From Streptomyces zaomyceticus (GTDB lineage: Bacteria; Actinomycetota; Actinomycetes; Streptomycetales; Streptomycetaceae): 64,000 bases of DNA. The stretch spans positions 1-64,000 of the forward strand of contig NZ_BNBZ01000020.1 in NCBI RefSeq assembly GCF_014656215.1. The letters run 5' to 3'. A model generated the notes under the pieces. The model did no database searches, was not told where the DNA came from, and saw only the letters and a program-made list of their open reading frames with translations. A program made the position numbers and the translations under genes. This document shows positions 49,235-58,877 of this stretch, in pieces (position 1 is the first letter of the stretch; each line of letters begins with the position of its first letter).

Positions 49235-50284
49235 ATGCTGCAGGCGTTGGGGCTGAGTCTGCCCGAAGAGGCCGTCTACACCGCACTGCTGACCCGCCCG
49301 ACCGCCTCCGCGCACGACCTCGTACGCCAGACCGGCCTCGAGAGTCCCGACGTCACCCGCGTCCTCGCCGATCTGTCGGCCCGTGGCCTGGTCGCGATCG
49401 CCGCCGAGGCCGGGGACGGGATCCCGCCCGCCGGGGCCGGGACGTCCGACTCCCCCGACAGAGGGGCCGACCGGGCACCCGCCCGTTACCGGCTCACCCC
49501 GCCCTCCGTGGCCCTGGCCCCGCTCCTCGTCGAGCAGCGCAACGCGCTTCACCGGGCCGAGGCCGCGTTCTCGATCCTGACCGAGCAGTACCGCAGCACC
49601 GCCGCGCATCCCGCGGGCAGCGTCGTGGAGGTCGTCGTCGGAGTGGAGCAGGTCGCGCACCGGTTCCACCAGCTGCAGCGCGGAGCGCAGCGGGAGTTGC
49701 TCGTGTTCCTGATCGGGGAGCCGATCGCGGTGGCCCGCGAGGACGCCGACGTCTCGGAGAGTTCCGCGCTGGACCGGGGAGTCGACTTCCGGGTCGTGGC
49801 CGCCAAGGACTACCTCGACGGTCCCGGAGTGGGACGGGAGGTACGGGCGGCCATCTCGGCGGGCCTGGAGATTCGCCTGGCCGAGGACCTGCCGCTGAAG
49901 ATGATGGTGTCGGACCGGGAACGCGCCATGGTGCCGCTGGACATGGCGGACTCCGACGGTGAGCCGAGCGCCATCGTGGTGCACCGCAGCGGTCTGCTGA
50001 CGGCCCTGGTCCACCTCTTCGAGCGGGAATGGGACCAGGCCCGGCCGCTGTTCGACACCTCCACGGGGTTGCGCGCGGAGCCGGCTGCCGAGGACCGTCC
50101 GACCGAGGGGGAGCTGGAGGTCCTCGCGCTGCTGCTGGCGGGGATCTCCGACCGGCGGGTGGCCACCCAGCTCGGCCTCTCGATCCGCACCGTGGAGCGA
50201 CGCACCCGCCGGCTGATGGACCTCGCCGGAGCGGACTCCCGCCTGCAACTCGGATGGCACGCCGCACGCGCGGGCTGGCTCTGA
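49235..50284 (+). CDS. TrmB-type/LuxR-type helix-turn-helix regulator
   Basis: 349 aa, GGGAGG eight bases before the ATG. It joins an N-terminal TrmB/winged-helix domain (LGLSLPEEAVYTALLTRPTASAHDLVRQTGLESPDVTRVLADLSARGLV) to a C-terminal LuxR-type domain (GELEVLALLLAGISDRRVATQLGLSIRTVERRTRRLMDLAGADSRLQLGWHAARAGW). The middle resembles a phospholipase-D-like or TrmB effector domain. This two-headed architecture is an actinobacterial family that often sits next to secreted proteases; here the subtilase gene lies downstream. Confidence 0.85.
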   Translation: MLQALGLSLPEEAVYTALLTRPTASAHDLVRQTGLESPDVTRVLADLSARGLVAIAAEAGDGIPPAGAGTSDSPDRGADRAPARYRLTPPSVALAPLLVEQRNALHRAEAAFSILTEQYRSTAAHPAGSVVEVVVGVEQVAHRFHQLQRGAQRELLVFLIGEPIAVAREDADVSESSALDRGVDFRVVAAKDYLDGPGVGREVRAAISAGLEIRLAEDLPLKMMVSDRERAMVPLDMADSDGEPSAIVVHRSGLLTALVHLFEREWDQARPLFDTSTGLRAEPAAEDRPTEGELEVLALLLAGISDRRVATQLGLSIRTVERRTRRLMDLAGADSRLQLGWHAARAGWL

Positions 50285-50694
50285 CCTCCTCGTCGACCGA
50301 CGGGGTCCGGGCGTGGGCGAGGCGGCCGCCCCGAACGGGGTCCTGACATGGGCGAGCCGTCCGCCCCGAACGGAGTCCGGGCCGGCGGGCGCGCGCCGCC
50401 GGCATGCCCCGGAGCGGGCCGGGGCAGCACGTCGTGGTCTTGATCCGACCGCCCCCACGACCGCCGCCACGACCGGGCCCACGACCGGCCGACGGGCGGC
50501 GGCGCCCGTGTCCGGGCAGCGGCTCACCTCACCCGCGCGGCCCGAATCTCCCCCCGTACAAGGCATTCCGGATACGAGCCGTGTCGGGTAACCGCCATGC
50601 GGGGAACCCGTCACCTCAAGCCTCACTCGGCGATCCGTGTACCTGCCAGGCTGCAGCTGCACCCGACATGTTCACGGTTTCGAGTGGGAGATTC
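50285..50694. other. Spacer upstream of the subtilase gene with imperfect direct repeat
   Basis: 410 bases without a gene. Two 33-base imperfect copies (50311-50343 and 50346-50378; GGGCGAG..G.CCGCCCCGAACGG.GTCC) follow the regulator gene. The region 50420-50530 is C/G-rich low complexity. A less GC-rich part from 50620 to 50694 should contain the promoter and leader of the protease gene. Confidence 0.55.
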
Positions 50695-53600
50695 ATGCGC
50701 TCCATCACGCGTACAGCCCTGGGCGCGGCAACCGCCGCCGTCCTGGCCGTCACCACGGTCGCACCGTCCGTTGCGGCGGACACCCCGCCTGACGGTGCCT
50801 CGGGCAAGAGGCCCGTCGTCGGCAGCGGGTCCGCCGCGACCGGCGGCAAGCAGGTGACGGTCACCCTCGTCACCGGCGACAGGATCCTGGTGACCACGGA
50901 CCCGTCCGGTCGCAGCTCGGCGGCGGTCCTGCCCCGTGAGGACGGCACGCAGCCGACCGTCCAGACCCGTCAGACGGGCAAGGACCTCTACGTCTACCCG
51001 GAGGGCGCCACCGAGGCGATCGCCGACGGCACGGTCGACGAGCAGCTGTTCAACGTCACCGGGCTCATCCGCCAGGGTTACGACGACGCGCACACCGACG
51101 CGCTGCCGCTCATCGCCACCTACCTGCCCGGGGTGAACGTCCGCGACAGCGCTCCGGCGGCTCCGCGCGGAGCCGAGCGCGGGCTGAGCCTCCCGGCGGT
51201 GGACGGCGTGGCGCTCAAAGCGGGCAAGGACACCGCCGCGACCTTCTGGCAGGACATCACCGACCCCCGCTCGCGTTCCGCCTCCACGCTGAAGAAGCTG
51301 TGGCTGGACGGCAGGGTGGAGGCCACGCTGGACCGGTCCACCGCCCAGGTACGCGCTCCCGAGGCATGGGCGGCCGGATACGACGGCAAGGGCACCAAGG
51401 TCGCCGTCCTCGACACGGGTGCGGACGCCGAGCACCCGGACCTGGCGAGCCGGATCTCCGCGTCCGAGAACTTCACGGACTCCACGAGCACCGGCGACCG
51501 GCAGGGCCACGGCACCCACACCGCCTCCACCGTCGGCGGGTCCGGAGCGGCGAGCGACGGCCGTATGAAGGGCGTCGCCCCCGGCACCTCCCTGCTCGTC
51601 GGCAAGGTCCTCAACGACTCCGGCCACGGCCAGGACTCCTGGGTCATCGCCGGTATGCAGTGGGCCGTCGACCAGCGGGCCGACGTGGTGTCCATGAGCC
51701 TGGGCAACGCCTCGGCACGTGACTGCACGGACCCGGTGGCGCAGGCCGCGCAACAGCTCGCACGGAGCAGCCACTCGCTGTTCGTCGTCGCCGCCGGCAA
51801 CTCGGGTCCGGGTACCGGGACCGTCTCCTCGCCCGGCTGCGTGCCCGAGGCGCTGACCGTGGGCGCCGTCGACCGCGACGACACCACGGCGGGGTTCTCC
51901 AGCCGCGGTCCGGTGGCCGCCACCCACCTCCTCAAGCCCGAGATCGCCGCCCCCGGGGTCGACATCTCGGCGGCCGCCGCGGGCGGCAGGGGCGTCTACG
52001 CCTACCGCGCGATGTCCGGCACCTCCATGGCCACCCCGCACGTCGCGGGCGCGGCGGCCGTCCTCCGCCAGGCCCACCCCGACTGGACCGCGCAGCAGAT
52101 CAAGGCCGCCCTGGTCTCCTCCGCCCGCACCGGCGGGAGGATCGCCGGCGCCGACGAGACCGGCGCCGGAGTGCTCGACGTGCTCGGCGCGGTGAACCAG
52201 AAGGTGCTCTCCGCTCCCTCCGTCCGGGCCGGCAGCTACAACTGGCCGCAGGACGCCTCGGACCGCACCACCGTGCAGGTGCCCTTCACCAACACCGGTG
52301 ACCGCGACCTCACCCTGAACCTGAAGGTCGACGGGGTGCGCGGCAACGACGGCAGCGAGGTCCGCTCCGGCATCGCCGAGCCGGCCCGGGGCAGGGTGAC
52401 GGTCCCCGCGGGGGCCACCGTCCAGGTGCCGCTGCGGATCGATCCCACGGCCCGTCTGAAGGACTCCCAGTACGGCGCGGTCACCGGCCGGATCCTGGCC
52501 ACCGGCGGTGGTGCGCACGTCTCCGTGCCCTTCACCCTCTACGTCCAGCCCGAGACGGTCACGCTCCGGGTCAAGCTCGTCGACCGCAACGGGAAGCCCG
52601 CGTCCGGCCCCTCGTCGCTGGACCTGGTCAAGCTCGACATCGACGAGGGCGAGCGCCGTGTCAACGCGGGCGCGAGCGACCAGACGTTCGGCGTGCGTCC
52701 GGGCGACTACGCCCTGAGCAGTTTCGTGACGTCGTACGGCACGGGGAACGCGGCCGAGTCCATCAGCTACCTCGCGCGGCCTCAGCTCCGGATCACCCGT
52801 GACACCACGGTCGTCCTGGACGCCCGCGAGGCCCACCGGCTGAGCCTGCGGACCGAGCGCCCCACGACGCTGGACAGCGCCACGTTCAGTTACACCCGCA
52901 CCTGGGACGAGACCTGGCTCGCCTCCGGATCGCTCCTGGCGGCCCCCACCCTCCGGATCTACGCGGACGTCGAGGGACGCGCCCGGAAGGGCACCTTCGA
53001 GTTCCGGTCCACCTGGCGCGCGTCGGGCTCCGAGGGCGGCTCGCCGTACGTCTACAACCTGTCGTACCCGACCGCGGGTCCGCTGCACTCCGACCAGGTC
53101 TACCGGCCCGAGCACTCTGGGCTGGCCCGGGTCACCGAGACGTGGAAGGCCATGGGCAAGGAGAGCGACTACGTCGACGCCCTGTTCATCCGCCCCGGCG
53201 GCGGTGACAGCGCCTACCTTCCGGTCACCCCGATGGGCAAGGTCCACGCGCCCACCACCCGCACGGCCTACTACACGGCCGGCGACGACGCCTGGTACCA
53301 CGGCGCGATGACCAGCTTCCCGTTCGCCGCCTTCATGGGCGACCAGGAGCGCACCTACCGGCCCGGCCAACGGAGTTCGGAGGAGTGGTACGGCGGCCCG
53401 CTGCGGCCGGCCGCGCCGCGCGACGCCGACGGCGGGCTCATGCTGGCTGCCGAGCGGCAGGGCGACCTCATCGGCTTCCAGAACGCGCTCTGGCTCGACG
53501 GCTCCGGTGACCACTGGACCTACGGGGGATCGTTCGGCGACCTCGGCAAGCTGGTGCTGAAGCGCAACGGCGAGCAGATCGCCACGAGGGTCGATCCGTA

Positions 53601-54081
53601 CGGCGTGTTCAAGGTGCCGGACGAGGACTCCGCGTACGAACTCACCCAGATCCTGAACAAGATCCCGTCCGCGGACCGGAACTGGCTGCGCTCCACCGCC
53701 GCCACCACCACGTGGAGCTTCCGCTCCCACCGGGAGCCGGAGGTCTACTCCCGCGGTCTGCCGATGCTCACCCCGGTCTACGACCTGCCGGTGGACGGCA
53801 TGAACACGCTGCCCGCCCGGAGCGGGATCGAGGTCGGTCTGTCGGCCGAGGGCCACGCCGGGTACGCCCCCGGCACGATCACGGCGGCCACGCTGTCCTA
53901 CTCGTACGACGGCGGCGCCACCTGGACCGAGGCGCCGACCCGGCAGACGGACGGCAGGTGGACGGCCGTCCTCGACCACACCGGCGCCACCGGAGCGCAG
54001 GTCATGACGAAGGCCGTCCTCACCGACGCCCACGGCAACGCGGTCACTCAGACCATCACCCGCGCCTACGACGTCCGGTAG
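50695..54081 (+). CDS. Large secreted subtilisin-like serine protease (S8)
   Basis: 1128 aa. Signal peptide 1-28 (ITRTALGAATAAVLAVTTVAPSVAA). A propeptide of about 190 residues precedes the catalytic domain, with Asp240 (AVLDTGAD), His272 (GHGTHTAST), oxyanion Asn in AAGNSGPG and Ser444 (SGTSMATPHVAG). A 640-residue C-terminal part begins with a fibronectin-like segment and has no recognised catalytic motif. Length and layout match the large extracellular subtilases of Streptomyces. GGGAG precedes the ATG. A strong terminator follows. Confidence 0.93.
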   Translation: MRSITRTALGAATAAVLAVTTVAPSVAADTPPDGASGKRPVVGSGSAATGGKQVTVTLVTGDRILVTTDPSGRSSAAVLPREDGTQPTVQTRQTGKDLYVYPEGATEAIADGTVDEQLFNVTGLIRQGYDDAHTDALPLIATYLPGVNVRDSAPAAPRGAERGLSLPAVDGVALKAGKDTAATFWQDITDPRSRSASTLKKLWLDGRVEATLDRSTAQVRAPEAWAAGYDGKGTKVAVLDTGADAEHPDLASRISASENFTDSTSTGDRQGHGTHTASTVGGSGAASDGRMKGVAPGTSLLVGKVLNDSGHGQDSWVIAGMQWAVDQRADVVSMSLGNASARDCTDPVAQAAQQLARSSHSLFVVAAGNSGPGTGTVSSPGCVPEALTVGAVDRDDTTAGFSSRGPVAATHLLKPEIAAPGVDISAAAAGGRGVYAYRAMSGTSMATPHVAGAAAVLRQAHPDWTAQQIKAALVSSARTGGRIAGADETGAGVLDVLGAVNQKVLSAPSVRAGSYNWPQDASDRTTVQVPFTNTGDRDLTLNLKVDGVRGNDGSEVRSGIAEPARGRVTVPAGATVQVPLRIDPTARLKDSQYGAVTGRILATGGGAHVSVPFTLYVQPETVTLRVKLVDRNGKPASGPSSLDLVKLDIDEGERRVNAGASDQTFGVRPGDYALSSFVTSYGTGNAAESISYLARPQLRITRDTTVVLDAREAHRLSLRTERPTTLDSATFSYTRTWDETWLASGSLLAAPTLRIYADVEGRARKGTFEFRSTWRASGSEGGSPYVYNLSYPTAGPLHSDQVYRPEHSGLARVTETWKAMGKESDYVDALFIRPGGGDSAYLPVTPMGKVHAPTTRTAYYTAGDDAWYHGAMTSFPFAAFMGDQERTYRPGQRSSEEWYGGPLRPAAPRDADGGLMLAAERQGDLIGFQNALWLDGSGDHWTYGGSFGDLGKLVLKRNGEQIATRVDPYGVFKVPDEDSAYELTQILNKIPSADRNWLRSTAATTTWSFRSHREPEVYSRGLPMLTPVYDLPVDGMNTLPARSGIEVGLSAEGHAGYAPGTITAATLSYSYDGGATWTEAPTRQTDGRWTAVLDHTGATGAQVMTKAVLTDAHGNAVTQTITRAYDVR

Positions 54082-54090
54082 TTCCACGAC

Positions 54091-54129
54091 CCGTCCGGGC
54101 GGCCGCCGACAGGGCGGCCGCCCGGACGG
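54091..54129 (+). terminator. Strong hairpin terminator after the subtilase gene
   Basis: CCGTCCGGGCGGCCGCC, loop GACAG, then the exact complement: 17-bp stem, nine bases after the stop codon. No T-run. Confidence 0.88.
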
Positions 54130-54212
54130 CCGTCCGCCGCCGTCCCGATGACGGCCGTCTAGGGGCGACCACGCGATCGGGACGGTGGCGGACGAAAGGC
54201 TAAAATCACCGC

Positions 54213-56585
54213 ATGCACGACAGAGTCCATGATCCGTACGTCCGAGTCCGCGGCGCCCGTGAGCACAACCTCGCCGGGGTGGACGTCGACATCCCCCGGG
54301 ACGCGCTCGTCGTGTTCACGGGTGTCTCCGGCTCCGGCAAGTCGTCCCTGGCCTTCGGCACGATCTACGCGGAGGCCCAGCGCCGCTACTTCGAGTCGGT
54401 CGCCCCGTACGCGCGGCGGCTGATCCACCAGGTGGGGGCACCCTCGGTAGGCGAGATCACGGGACTCCCGCCTGCGGTCTCCCTGGAACAGCGCAGGTCC
54501 TCGCCGAACGCCCGCTCCTCGGTGGGCACGGTCACCACCCTCTCCAACTCCCTCCGGATGCTGTTCTCACGGGCCGGCCGTTACCCGGCGGGCGCCGAGC
54601 GGCTCGACTCCGACGCCTTCTCCCCCAACACCGCCGCGGGCGCCTGCCCTTCGTGTCACGGCCTCGGCAGGATCCACGAGACGAACGAGGAACTCCTCGT
54701 CCCGGACGCCGGCCTGTCCATCCGTCAGGGCGCGATCGCCGCCTGGCCGGGCGCCTGGCAGGGGAAGAACCTGCGGGACATCCTCGACGCGCTCGGATAC
54801 GACGTCGACCGGCCGTGGCGCGAGCTCGCCGCGAAGGACCGGGAGTGGATCCTCTTCACGGACGAGCAGCCCGTCGTCACCGTTCATCCGGTGCGGGACG
54901 CCGACCGTATCCAACGCCCCTACCAGGGCACGTACATGAGTGCCCGTCGTCATGTCCTGCGTACGTTCTCCGACTCGAAGAGCACGTCGCTGCGCGCGAA
55001 GGCCGAGCGCTTCCTCACCAGCGCGCCCTGCCCGGTGTGCGGCGGAGGGCGGCTGCGGCCCGAGGCCCTCGCGGTGACCTTCGGAGGCCGGACCATCGCC
55101 GAGCTCGCCTCGCTGCCGCTGACGGCACTGTCCGGGCTCCTGTCCACAGCGGCGAGGGAGACGGCGCCGGAGGACGAGGAGACCGCACGCGTCCTCACCG
55201 AGGATCTGGTGGCCCGGATCGCGACCGTGACCGAACTCGGCCTGGGCTACCTCAGTCCGGACCGCTCCACCCCCAGCCTCTCCAACGGCGAGCTCCAGCG
55301 GCTGCGGCTCGCCACACAGCTGCGCTCGGGGCTCTTCGGTGTGGTGTACGTCCTCGACGAGCCGTCCGCCGGGCTGCACCCGGCCGACACGGAGGCCCTG
55401 CTCGTGGTCCTCGACCGGCTCAAGGCCGCGGGGAACTCCGTCTTCGTCGTCGAGCACCACCTGGACGTCGTCCGGCACGCCGACTGGCTCGTGGACGTCG
55501 GCCCGCGCGCCGGGGTGCACGGCGGGCGGGTGCTGCACAGCGGCCCGCCGAGCGGACTGGCGGACGTCGAGGAGTCGGCGACCCGCCGCTTCCTCTTCGA
55601 CCGGCCGCCCGCGCCCGCGCGGGAGGTCCGTCCACCGGCCGGCTGGCTGCGGACGGGGCCGGTCACCCGGCACAATCTGCGGGCGGTCGACGCGGCCTTC
55701 CCGGTAGGGGTGCTGACGGCCGTCACCGGTGTCTCCGGCTCCGGGAAGTCGACGCTCGTCGGCGCGCTCACCGAGGAACTCTCGGGGGTGGGGCGTCTGG
55801 TGACGGTGGATCAGCGGCCGATCGGCCGGACCCCGCGCTCCAACCTGGCCACGTACACGGGCCTGTTCGACGTCGTGCGCAGACTGTTCACGGAGACCGA
55901 GGAGGCGCGGGCACGCGGCTACAAGGCCGGCCGCTTCTCCTTCAACGTCCCCGGCGGGCGCTGCGAGACCTGCCAGGGCGAGGGATTCGTCTCCGTCGAG
56001 CTCCTCTTCCTGCCCAGTACGTACGCGCCCTGCCCCGACTGCCACGGCGCGCGCTACAACCCGGAGACCCTCCAGGTGCGGCTGCGGGGCCTCACCATCG
56101 CCGAGGTCCTCGGTCTGACGGTCGAGTCGGCCGCCGCCTTCTTCGACGACGTCCCCGCCGCGGCCCGGAGTCTGCGCACCCTGCTCGACGTGGGCCTCGG
56201 GTATCCGACGCTCGGCCAGCCGGCCACGGAGCTGTCGGGCGGCGAGGCGCAGCGGATCAAGCTCGCCTCCGAGCTCCAGCGGCCGCACCGCTCCCCCACG
56301 GTGTACGTGCTCGACGAGCCGACCACGGGTCTGCACCCCGCGGATGTCGAGGTGCTGATGCGCCAGCTCCACGGTCTCGTGGACGCCGGTCATTCGGTGA
56401 TCGTCGTCGAGCACGACATGGACGTCGTCGCCACCGCCGACTGGGTCGTCGACCTCGGGCCCGGTGGCGGTGACGAGGGGGGCCGGATCGTGGCCGAGGG
56501 GCCCCCGGACCGGGTGGCGCGGGCGGCGGAGAGCCGCACCGCGCCGTATCTGGCCCGGTCCCTGGGGATCACCGGACGGAGCTGA
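54213..56585 (+). CDS. UvrA-like ABC ATPase (UvrA2/DrrC type)
   Basis: 790 aa, shorter than housekeeping UvrA (about 950-1000). Two ABC cassettes: Walker A GVSGSGKSSLAFG (about 38-50) and GVSGSGKSTLVGAL (about 511), signatures LSNGELQRLRLATQL and LSGGEAQRIKLASEL, Walker B VVYVLDEPSAGLHP and TVYVLDEPTTGLHP. Zinc modules CPSCHGLG, CPVCGGGRLRPEAL and CETCQGEGF...CPDCHGARYNPETL remain. The UvrB-binding and insertion region is reduced. Such proteins are linked to DNA-intercalating drug tolerance (DrrC in anthracycline producers) rather than general excision repair. It stands alone here. Confidence 0.88.
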   Translation: MHDRVHDPYVRVRGAREHNLAGVDVDIPRDALVVFTGVSGSGKSSLAFGTIYAEAQRRYFESVAPYARRLIHQVGAPSVGEITGLPPAVSLEQRRSSPNARSSVGTVTTLSNSLRMLFSRAGRYPAGAERLDSDAFSPNTAAGACPSCHGLGRIHETNEELLVPDAGLSIRQGAIAAWPGAWQGKNLRDILDALGYDVDRPWRELAAKDREWILFTDEQPVVTVHPVRDADRIQRPYQGTYMSARRHVLRTFSDSKSTSLRAKAERFLTSAPCPVCGGGRLRPEALAVTFGGRTIAELASLPLTALSGLLSTAARETAPEDEETARVLTEDLVARIATVTELGLGYLSPDRSTPSLSNGELQRLRLATQLRSGLFGVVYVLDEPSAGLHPADTEALLVVLDRLKAAGNSVFVVEHHLDVVRHADWLVDVGPRAGVHGGRVLHSGPPSGLADVEESATRRFLFDRPPAPAREVRPPAGWLRTGPVTRHNLRAVDAAFPVGVLTAVTGVSGSGKSTLVGALTEELSGVGRLVTVDQRPIGRTPRSNLATYTGLFDVVRRLFTETEEARARGYKAGRFSFNVPGGRCETCQGEGFVSVELLFLPSTYAPCPDCHGARYNPETLQVRLRGLTIAEVLGLTVESAAAFFDDVPAAARSLRTLLDVGLGYPTLGQPATELSGGEAQRIKLASELQRPHRSPTVYVLDEPTTGLHPADVEVLMRQLHGLVDAGHSVIVVEHDMDVVATADWVVDLGPGGGDEGGRIVAEGPPDRVARAAESRTAPYLARSLGITGRS

Positions 56586-56601
56586 GGTCCGTCCGGCGGG
56601 G

Positions 56602-57429
56602 TCAGGCCGCGGTGTCGAAGGTGTAGTGCGGCGTGTGGTCGAGCATGTCGGCCGGGGTCACGTCGTTCCACGGGCGCATGGTGTCGCGGAGGTCGACGAC
56701 GTTCGCCGTGCCCGCCGCCGGCAGGTACGGGGACCGGGGGTGGCGGGCCTGCCAGTCGGCCCACAGCTTGTCGATGAAGGCGTGGTGCATCCAGAACACG
56801 GGGTCGTTCGGGGAGACTCCGGTGCCCATCTGGCCGCCGACCCAGACGTGGACGCGGTTGTGGAGGTTGACGCCGCGCCATCCCTCCAGGTGGTTGCGGA
56901 AGCCGTCCGACGAGCTGTTCCACGGGGCCGTGTCGTAGGTCTCCATGGCGAGCACGGAGTCCACCTCGGCGCGGGTGGGGAGCTGGCGGCCGCCCGCTCC
57001 GAGGTCGCGCCGGAGGTAGTCGCGGCCGTCGACGCGGACGGTGATCGTCCAGCGGTTGCCGCTGCGGGCGAACGCGCCGTCGAGCACCTGGCCGTCGCGG
57101 GCGCGCCCGGTGCCGCCGAGGAAGTCGGGGGCCCAGAGCGAGGAGCGGGAGGTGCGGTCGGCCGTCCAGTCCCAGTAGGGGAGGGCGACGGTCGCGTCGA
57201 CGGACTGCAGGGCCTGCTCGAACTCTATGAGGAAGCGTCGGTGCCAGGGCAGGAACGACGGCGAGCGGTGGCCGACGCGGTCGCCGTTGTCGGTGTCGCT
57301 CATGATGAAGGCGTTGTGGGTGGTGACGAAGGTGTCGTACCGCCCGGAGCGCTTGAGCTCCAGCAGGGCGTTGATGAAGCGTCGCTTCTCGTCGGCGGTG
57401 AGGGCGGCCTGGTTCTTGCGTACGGTCAT
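56602..57429 (-). CDS. melC2: Tyrosinase MelC2
   Basis: 275 aa. The six copper-ligand histidines are at the exact family positions: His38, His54, His63 (CuA) and His190, His194, His216 (CuB), seen in TTHNAF, VGHRSP, LPWHRRFL, NLHNRVHVWVGG and WMHHAFID. It oxidises monophenols and diphenols, making melanin outside the cell. It has no signal peptide; it is exported with its Tat-borne partner MelC1. The gene follows melC1 after 22 bases. Confidence 0.97.
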   Translation of the reverse strand: MTVRKNQAALTADEKRRFINALLELKRSGRYDTFVTTHNAFIMSDTDNGDRVGHRSPSFLPWHRRFLIEFEQALQSVDATVALPYWDWTADRTSRSSLWAPDFLGGTGRARDGQVLDGAFARSGNRWTITVRVDGRDYLRRDLGAGGRQLPTRAEVDSVLAMETYDTAPWNSSSDGFRNHLEGWRGVNLHNRVHVWVGGQMGTGVSPNDPVFWMHHAFIDKLWADWQARHPRSPYLPAAGTANVVDLRDTMRPWNDVTPADMLDHTPHYTFDTAA

Positions 57430-57451
57430 GGTGGTGCGGCTCCTGGAACGA

Positions 57452-57835
57452 TCAGCTGAGGGTGAGGGGTACGAGCGGGGCGCCCTGGAGTTCGCGGACG
57501 GCCGCGCGGGCGAGTGCCTTGGGCGTGGCGACGGGCTCGTAGTGGTTGATGACGCTGATCCAGGTGCCGTCGGCGTTCTGCATGACGTGCAGTTCCTCGC
57601 CGTCGATGGTCACGGAGTAGCCGCCTCCGTGGTGCCCCCCGTGGTGGCCGCCGTGTGCGGGCCCGCCCTTGATGCGGCGGCCCTGGTAGACCTCGTCGAA
57701 GGACGTCGGGCCGGCCGCGGGAACGGCGGGGCGGGGAGCGTCGGCGACGGCGGAGCCGGCCAGGGCGATGCCTGCGGCGGCGCCCGCGGCGCCGGCCGCG
57801 ACGCCGAGAGCCCGGCGGCGGGTGATGTTGGACAT
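57452..57835 (-). CDS. melC1: Tyrosinase cofactor / chaperone MelC1
   Basis: 127 aa. Tat signal with twin Arg (ITRRRALGVAAGAAGAAAG...AVA|DAP). Mature part has a His-rich loop HGGHHGGHHGGG and the family's YSVTIDGEELHVMQNADGTWISVINHYEPVATPKALARAAVREL. It delivers copper to apo-MelC2 and carries it through the Tat system. Start of the melC operon; the upstream spacer contains nested inverted repeats. Confidence 0.96.
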   Translation of the reverse strand: MSNITRRRALGVAAGAAGAAAGIALAGSAVADAPRPAVPAAGPTSFDEVYQGRRIKGGPAHGGHHGGHHGGGYSVTIDGEELHVMQNADGTWISVINHYEPVATPKALARAAVRELQGAPLVPLTLS

Positions 57836-58018
57836 GGAACCCCCAAATGGTCTGTGCGACCGGGGGTTTGGTCATATGCCCCCGGCAGCACCCATCAGTA
57901 CCCGGGGGTTCGGGCGCGGCGGAAATCGCCGACGGCCGGTTGGCCGCGAAGTGGACAACTTGTCGTGAAAAGTACAGATTTGAACGGAGTTGATCTTGCT
58001 GTCCACGCGGACGGGGAC

Positions 58019-58081
58019 ACCCCGAAGCGAAAATCTTACGGAGAAAGTGATCATTTTGTGAATGATCTTTCGCTCCGGGGT
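58019..58081. repeat. Nested inverted repeats between sdhB and melC1
   Basis: Outer arms ACCCCGAAGCGAAA (58019-58032) and TTTCGCTCCGGGGT (58068-58081) pair with one mismatch; inner arms GATCATT-TTGTG-AATGATC (58049-58067) pair perfectly. The zone from 57940 to 58070 is the most AT-rich of the neighbourhood. It lies 47 bases past the sdhB stop and upstream of melC1 on the same strand: it may be the sdh terminator, the melC control region, or both. Confidence 0.65.
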
Positions 58082-58127
58082 GGGATGTGTGGCGGAGCCC
58101 ACGCCCTCAGACTGTCCTGATCCGGAC

Positions 58128-58877
58128 TCAGCCCCGGGCCGCCTTCCTCCGCGCCCGCAGCCACTCCTTGTTCATCGCCGAGATCGACGGCAGCGGGATC
58201 CCCTTGGGACAGGCCGTCGCGCACTCGCCCGTCAGCGTGCAGCCGCCGAAGCCCTCCGCGTCCATCTGGGCCACCATGTCGAGGACCCGGGTCTCGCGCT
58301 CGGGCGACCCCTGGGGCAGTACGTTCAGATGGTTGACCTTGGCCGAGGTGAAGAGCATCGCCGAGCCGTTGGGGCAGGCCGCCACGCACGCTCCGCAGCC
58401 GATGCACTCCGCGTGTTCGAAGGCGGAGTCCGCGTCCGCCTTGGGGACGGGGGAGGCGTGGGCCTCCGGGGCCGCGCCCGTGGGGGCCGTGATGTAGCCG
58501 CCGGCCTGGATGACCCGGTCGAAGGCGGAGCGGTCGACGACGAGGTCCTTGACGACGGGGAAGGCGGAGGCCCGCCAGGGCTCGACGTCGATGGTGTCCC
58601 CGTCGTGGAAGGACCGCATGTGGAGCTGGCAGGTGGTGGTCCGCTCGGGCCCGTGGGCGTCGCCGTTGATGACGAGGCTGCACGCTCCGCAGATGCCCTC
58701 ACGGCAGTCGTGGTCGAAGGCCACGGGGTCCTCGCCGCGCAGGATGAGGTCCTCGTTGAGGGTGTCGAGCATCTCCAGGAAGGACATGTCGGCGGAGATG
58801 CCGTCCACGTCGTAGGTGGACATCGCGCCGGGGGTGTCGGCGTTCCGCTGGCGCCAGACGCGCAGGGTGAGCCTCAT
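58128..58877 (-). CDS. sdhB: Succinate dehydrogenase/fumarate reductase iron-sulfur subunit
   Basis: 249 aa. [2Fe-2S] ligands in DCREGICGACSLVINGDAHGPERTTTC; [4Fe-4S]/[3Fe-4S] ligands in ECIGCGACVAACPNGSAMLFTSAKVN and GGCTLTGECATACPKGIPL. It passes electrons from SdhA flavin to the membrane subunit. Its ATG overlaps the sdhA stop by four bases. The succinate dehydrogenase set here is the non-classical type with a single cytochrome b subunit. Confidence 0.95.
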   Translation of the reverse strand: MRLTLRVWRQRNADTPGAMSTYDVDGISADMSFLEMLDTLNEDLILRGEDPVAFDHDCREGICGACSLVINGDAHGPERTTTCQLHMRSFHDGDTIDVEPWRASAFPVVKDLVVDRSAFDRVIQAGGYITAPTGAAPEAHASPVPKADADSAFEHAECIGCGACVAACPNGSAMLFTSAKVNHLNVLPQGSPERETRVLDMVAQMDAEGFGGCTLTGECATACPKGIPLPSISAMNKEWLRARRKAARG

